Source: Nitrososphaerales archaeon TH5896 (GTDB taxonomy: Archaea > Thermoproteota > Nitrososphaeria > Nitrososphaerales > Nitrososphaeraceae). Taken from it: a DNA stretch of 16,874 bases. The notes below the pieces were generated by a model. That model was not told the origin of the DNA. It saw nothing but the letters and a program-made list of their open reading frames with translations, and searched no databases. Shown here in pieces: positions 14,157-16,874 of this stretch (position 1 is its first letter; each line of letters opens with the position of its first letter). The position numbers and the translations under genes are program-made. The DNA lies in contig JAATVP010000210.1 of the NCBI GenBank assembly GCA_014523625.1, forward strand, positions 1-16,874. Reading direction: 5' to 3'.

Positions 14157-14933
14157 TCATCCACCACCCTTATTCGAAATCGCTGGAATTAAGGTACCCT
14201 TTGCTTCAACTCCCCTCAGAATATCAAAAACACGTTCTGCGTCGAGTCCATTTACTATATTAACGTCGATGCCGAGTCTGGCAATTTCAAATGCCTCTGA
14301 AATTTTTCTGCCCATGCCCCCAGTAACATCAATAGAGGAATCCTTGAAACTGATATCACTAGTGGGAAAATTCAGTACCTTTACCAACTTCTTATTTTTC
14401 ATATCTTTGTAAATTCCATCTACATTCACGGTGAATATTACTCTTGATGGCATGAGGTGAGTAGCGACTCGTGTCATCAGAGAATCACCTGACACAATTG
14501 AAAATCTGCCTTCCCTGATATGCACCATGTCGCCAAAAATGACCGGCACAATACCGCGCCGAGTGAATTCGACGAGTTCGTTGAACTTGGTAACATTTAC
14601 CTTCCCATCTTCAAAGAAGGATATAGGTGAAATTCCATAAGGCGCCAACCCGGCATCTGACATTGATTTAACAATGATCTGATTTAGGGCTACCATTGAT
14701 TCATGCACTACCGAAATCCCGCGAGGATCATACAATTCAGGTTTCGTATGCATATCATATTTCACTGACCAATAATGACCAAATGAACCTCCGCCGTGAA
14801 TTACTATAAGAGGATCACCACATTTTGCAAATACTCTTGAGAGCTCCTCTATCGATTTAATATTTGGAGTGAGCGCTCGATCTTTAACTGTGATCACGGA
14901 GCCTCCGAGCTTGATAAGAGAGATCTGAGTCAT
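14157..14933 (-). CDS. ipk: Isopentenyl phosphate kinase
   Basis: The 258-residue amino-acid-kinase-fold protein phosphorylates isopentenyl phosphate to IPP with ATP, the last step of the archaeal mevalonate route. The N-terminal IKLGGSVIT (7-15) carries the phosphate-binding Lys and Gly pair. IHGGGSFGH (45-53) includes H53, the histidine that binds the isopentenyl phosphate in characterised IPKs and separates them from other kinases of the fold. SGDSLMT near 148-154 and the TGGMGRK segment near 204-210 are the ATP-side loops. Placement between mevalonate kinase and IPP isomerase agrees. Its presence argues for the archaeal pathway via mevalonate 5-phosphate dehydratase and a phosphate decarboxylase; those genes are not in this window. 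The ATG start follows the mevalonate kinase stop by 39 bases. Confidence 0.93.
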   Translation of the reverse strand: MTQISLIKLGGSVITVKDRALTPNIKSIEELSRVFAKCGDPLIVIHGGGSFGHYWSVKYDMHTKPELYDPRGISVVHESMVALNQIIVKSMSDAGLAPYGISPISFFEDGKVNVTKFNELVEFTRRGIVPVIFGDMVHIREGRFSIVSGDSLMTRVATHLMPSRVIFTVNVDGIYKDMKNKKLVKVLNFPTSDISFKDSSIDVTGGMGRKISEAFEIARLGIDVNIVNGLDAERVFDILRGVEAKGTLIPAISNKGGG

Positions 14934-14972
14934 GGTCTAGTGTGGCATAATTTTCATTACTGATTTAAAGCT

Positions 14973-15989
14973 TTAATCGATTATTATTCCCTTATTTGCT
15001 ATCTCGATTGCCTCAGAACACAAATTCAAACCACTTAAGGCAGCATTTAATGCCGGGATTGTTTCAGGTCTTGTTAACACAAGGATGCAGCCTCCTCCCC
15101 CAGCACCAGTAATTTTTGCTCCTAGTGCTCCACAGCTGAAACAAATACCGATAATCTTTTCAATTTCCTTATTGGAAACGCCAATCTCTCGTAGCAGCTT
15201 GTGATTTTCCGTCATTAATCGACCAATATCTTCCAAAGACCCCTTAGCGATTGCCCTTACCCCATTTGAACAAACAGCAGATGCATCTCTTGTTAATTCG
15301 TTGAAGTACTTTGACCTGTTCATACTAAATCTTCTCACGTGGGATACTAGTTCCGAAGTTTCATGACTTTTACGAGTATTTATCAAAAAAAGAGGTAGGG
15401 GCTGATTCTCTATTGCAGCAGTTTCAGTAGTTCCAGATAAACCTGTAAAATGAACAAGACCGCCATAAGTTGAGACATAGCAATCAACACCCGATGATTT
15501 GTTATGAATCATTTGTTCGCCATTGAGCGCGTTTTCGAATACCCATTTTCTGTCATAGGGAGAAATTTCTTTGCTGGTAGTGCCTGCTATAACCGACCTC
15601 AAAATACCAGCCAACGTGACACATGAGGCCGCTGAACTACCAAGTCCTACGCCTACGACCAATTCTGACTTGATATGAATTTGCAGCCCCATTTCTGGTG
15701 CACAGTCTTTGAGGATGCTTCGGCAGAAGCTTTTGAGTGGCTCAAGTAGCTTTCTGTTTGCCTGGGCATTTGTGTTTGTGCCGTGCTGCTTAGAATATGG
15801 ATTATTATGCCATTCAAGATTCGAATCGATCTGCACTCTAAAATTCTTGGTGAGCTCTGCTCTTCCAAAGCAACGTCTGTTGATAGCTGCTACAACAGCT
15901 TCGTTATTGTAGACTACAAAATGCTCCCCAAAAATAATGACTTTGCCAGGGGCAGAGGCACCTACTTGAGTTCTAGAGCTGATATCCAT
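14973..15989 (-). CDS. mvk: Mevalonate kinase (GHMP family)
   Basis: From the chosen ATG it is 338 residues. It phosphorylates mevalonate to mevalonate 5-phosphate. The opening block SAPGKVIIFGEHFVVY (12-27) is the mevalonate kinase version of GHMP motif 1. GLGSSA (115-120) is the ATP phosphate loop. D169 in SSGVD (166-169, with S166) is the expected catalytic Asp. KITGAGGGGC near the C-terminus is motif 3. No signal or membrane segment is present. An in-frame TTG at 16007 overlaps the MEMO gene by eight bases. The ATG lies ten bases after the MEMO stop and gives a more usual N-terminus, so I prefer it. The gene is second in the lipid-precursor operon. Confidence 0.93.
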   Translation of the reverse strand: MDISSRTQVGASAPGKVIIFGEHFVVYNNEAVVAAINRRCFGRAELTKNFRVQIDSNLEWHNNPYSKQHGTNTNAQANRKLLEPLKSFCRSILKDCAPEMGLQIHIKSELVVGVGLGSSAASCVTLAGILRSVIAGTTSKEISPYDRKWVFENALNGEQMIHNKSSGVDCYVSTYGGLVHFTGLSGTTETAAIENQPLPLFLINTRKSHETSELVSHVRRFSMNRSKYFNELTRDASAVCSNGVRAIAKGSLEDIGRLMTENHKLLREIGVSNKEIEKIIGICFSCGALGAKITGAGGGGCILVLTRPETIPALNAALSGLNLCSEAIEIANKGIIID

Positions 15990-15999
15990 ACAAGAGAAT

Positions 16000-16857
16000 T
16001 CATACAAATAATATTGATGAGTATCCTACAACTGAAGACTTGTCTCCCGTTACGTCGCCGCTTGTGGCATATTTAATTAGCTCTCCTTGGGTAGCTCCGA
16101 GATTTTTTGATGCTACCATTATCGTCGCAATGGCGCCATATCCACAAGCAGATACATTGTATTGTCGAAGAGTTGAATAAAACGCGCTAATGTCAAGTGA
16201 AAGAATTGACTTAATAAGCTGCGAATCTTTTCGATGTGCTTCGGAATTTGATTCGTAATGAGTAAAATCAGATGATGCAATTAACATAAACTCTTCTCCC
16301 TTGGAAGCCCGATCTTTTACAGTATCAGAGATGGCAGATCCAACTTCTAGAGCAACATATTCTTCTTGATTTGTCAAGATTATCGGAATAATTCTAAATT
16401 TCTCAAACGTGTATAATAAGAACGGAATCTGAACCTCCAGACAATGGTCCCTGCTGTGAGCAAACTCATCGACATCCATTGACGATGCTTTAGAGGCGAT
16501 GTCCTTTGCCACTTGCGGATTCACCAAAACCTCGCCTATTGGAGATTCCCATATCCCATCCATTGTCGTCGCCACATGAGATCCAAGCCCATAATGATTG
16601 GGGCCCACAAGTATAACATTGTTAAATTGAGATGATGAAATGCTGAAATAACCATTGGCGGCAACACTCCCAGAGTACAGATAGCCCGCGTGGGGAGAAA
16701 CTATGCCATAAATTTTTCTGACCTTGTCTGAAGGTGGCAGACGTCCGGGGCCAAATATTTTATTCGTAAAACATCCTTTCAATTCGCCAATAAGCTGTTC
16801 TTTATCAGAAGAATAGAAGATACCCGAAACAGAGGGCTTTCTTCTATAAGCACTCAA
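16000..16857 (-). CDS. MEMO1-family protein
   Basis: A 285-residue protein covering the full MEMO fold, related to class III extradiol dioxygenases and LigB. Conserved residues known from human MEMO1 are present: H56 in SPHAGYLYSG (54-63), H88 in GPNHYGLG (85-92), H200 in SSDFTHYE (195-202), and C238 in the ACGYGAI segment (237-243). These are the three His and one Cys of the metal/active-site pocket. SLEVQ is replaced here by CLEVQIPFL (139-147). The role in archaea is unknown; it is repeatedly next to mevalonate genes and elsewhere partners AMMECR1. The start is TTG, preceded directly by an in-frame TAG and with GAGGA seven bases upstream on the minus strand, a good ribosome binding site. 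The tail of the window (16858-16874) may be the end of an upstream gene. Confidence 0.92.
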   Translation of the reverse strand: MSAYRRKPSVSGIFYSSDKEQLIGELKGCFTNKIFGPGRLPPSDKVRKIYGIVSPHAGYLYSGSVAANGYFSISSSQFNNVILVGPNHYGLGSHVATTMDGIWESPIGEVLVNPQVAKDIASKASSMDVDEFAHSRDHCLEVQIPFLLYTFEKFRIIPIILTNQEEYVALEVGSAISDTVKDRASKGEEFMLIASSDFTHYESNSEAHRKDSQLIKSILSLDISAFYSTLRQYNVSACGYGAIATIMVASKNLGATQGELIKYATSGDVTGDKSSVVGYSSILFV

Positions 16858-16862
16858 CTAAA

Positions 16863-16868
16863 TTCCTC
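16863..16868 (-). promoter_or_regulatory. Ribosome binding site supporting the TTG start of the MEMO gene
   Basis: On the minus strand a purine-rich GAGGAA motif lies just upstream of the TTG at 16857, at Shine-Dalgarno spacing. It supports TTG as start and suggests an internal, not leaderless, position in a longer operon. Confidence 0.45.
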
Positions 16869-16874
16869 GACCAA

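Overview
The window is archaeal and fits the ammonia-oxidizing Nitrososphaeria (Thaumarchaeota), probably a soil-type lineage. This placement is inferred from gene content. It has an archaeal-type glutamyl-tRNA synthetase, an archaeal mevalonate route with isopentenyl phosphate kinase and type 2 IPP isomerase, a COG1340 coiled-coil protein, a MEDS-domain protein, TATA-box promoters close to starts (leaderless style), and many TTG/GTG starts. No mobile element, CRISPR array or rRNA is visible, and no gap without a gene exceeds 300 bases.

Left part (1-4.6 kb): a tRNA-Ala(GGC) lies upstream of a MEDS-domain protein on the plus strand. Next comes a minus-strand cluster, transcribed right to left: a UbiE-like methyltransferase, a divergent UbiA-like membrane protein and a UbiC-like (chorismate pyruvate-lyase) protein. 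A divergent plus-strand gene encodes an atypical protein kinase whose N-lobe appears frameshifted. The UbiC/UbiA/UbiE-like trio resembles a small quinone or prenylated-aromatic pathway and is the most interesting lead in the window. A small Cys/His-rich protein of unknown function follows on the minus strand.

Middle (4.6-7.6 kb): three plus-strand genes encode a COG1340 coiled-coil protein, a stand-alone AMMECR1-domain protein and a MurG-like GT-B glycosyltransferase.

Right part (7.7-16.9 kb): nine minus-strand genes. In transcription order they encode MEMO1-family protein, mevalonate kinase, isopentenyl phosphate kinase, type 2 IPP isomerase, a C20-type polyprenyl (GGPP) synthase, glutamyl-tRNA synthetase, an FAH-family hydrolase, a class I glutamine amidotransferase, and a degenerate C39-like/TPR protein that has its own promoter. 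The first five are tightly packed, with overlaps or short gaps, and form an archaeal lipid-precursor operon. In that operon mevalonate phosphate chemistry ends in isopentenyl phosphate, then IPP, DMAPP and GGPP for ether lipids. gltX follows nine bases after the GGPP synthase gene. Some starts are ambiguous, and the choice is explained in each entry.
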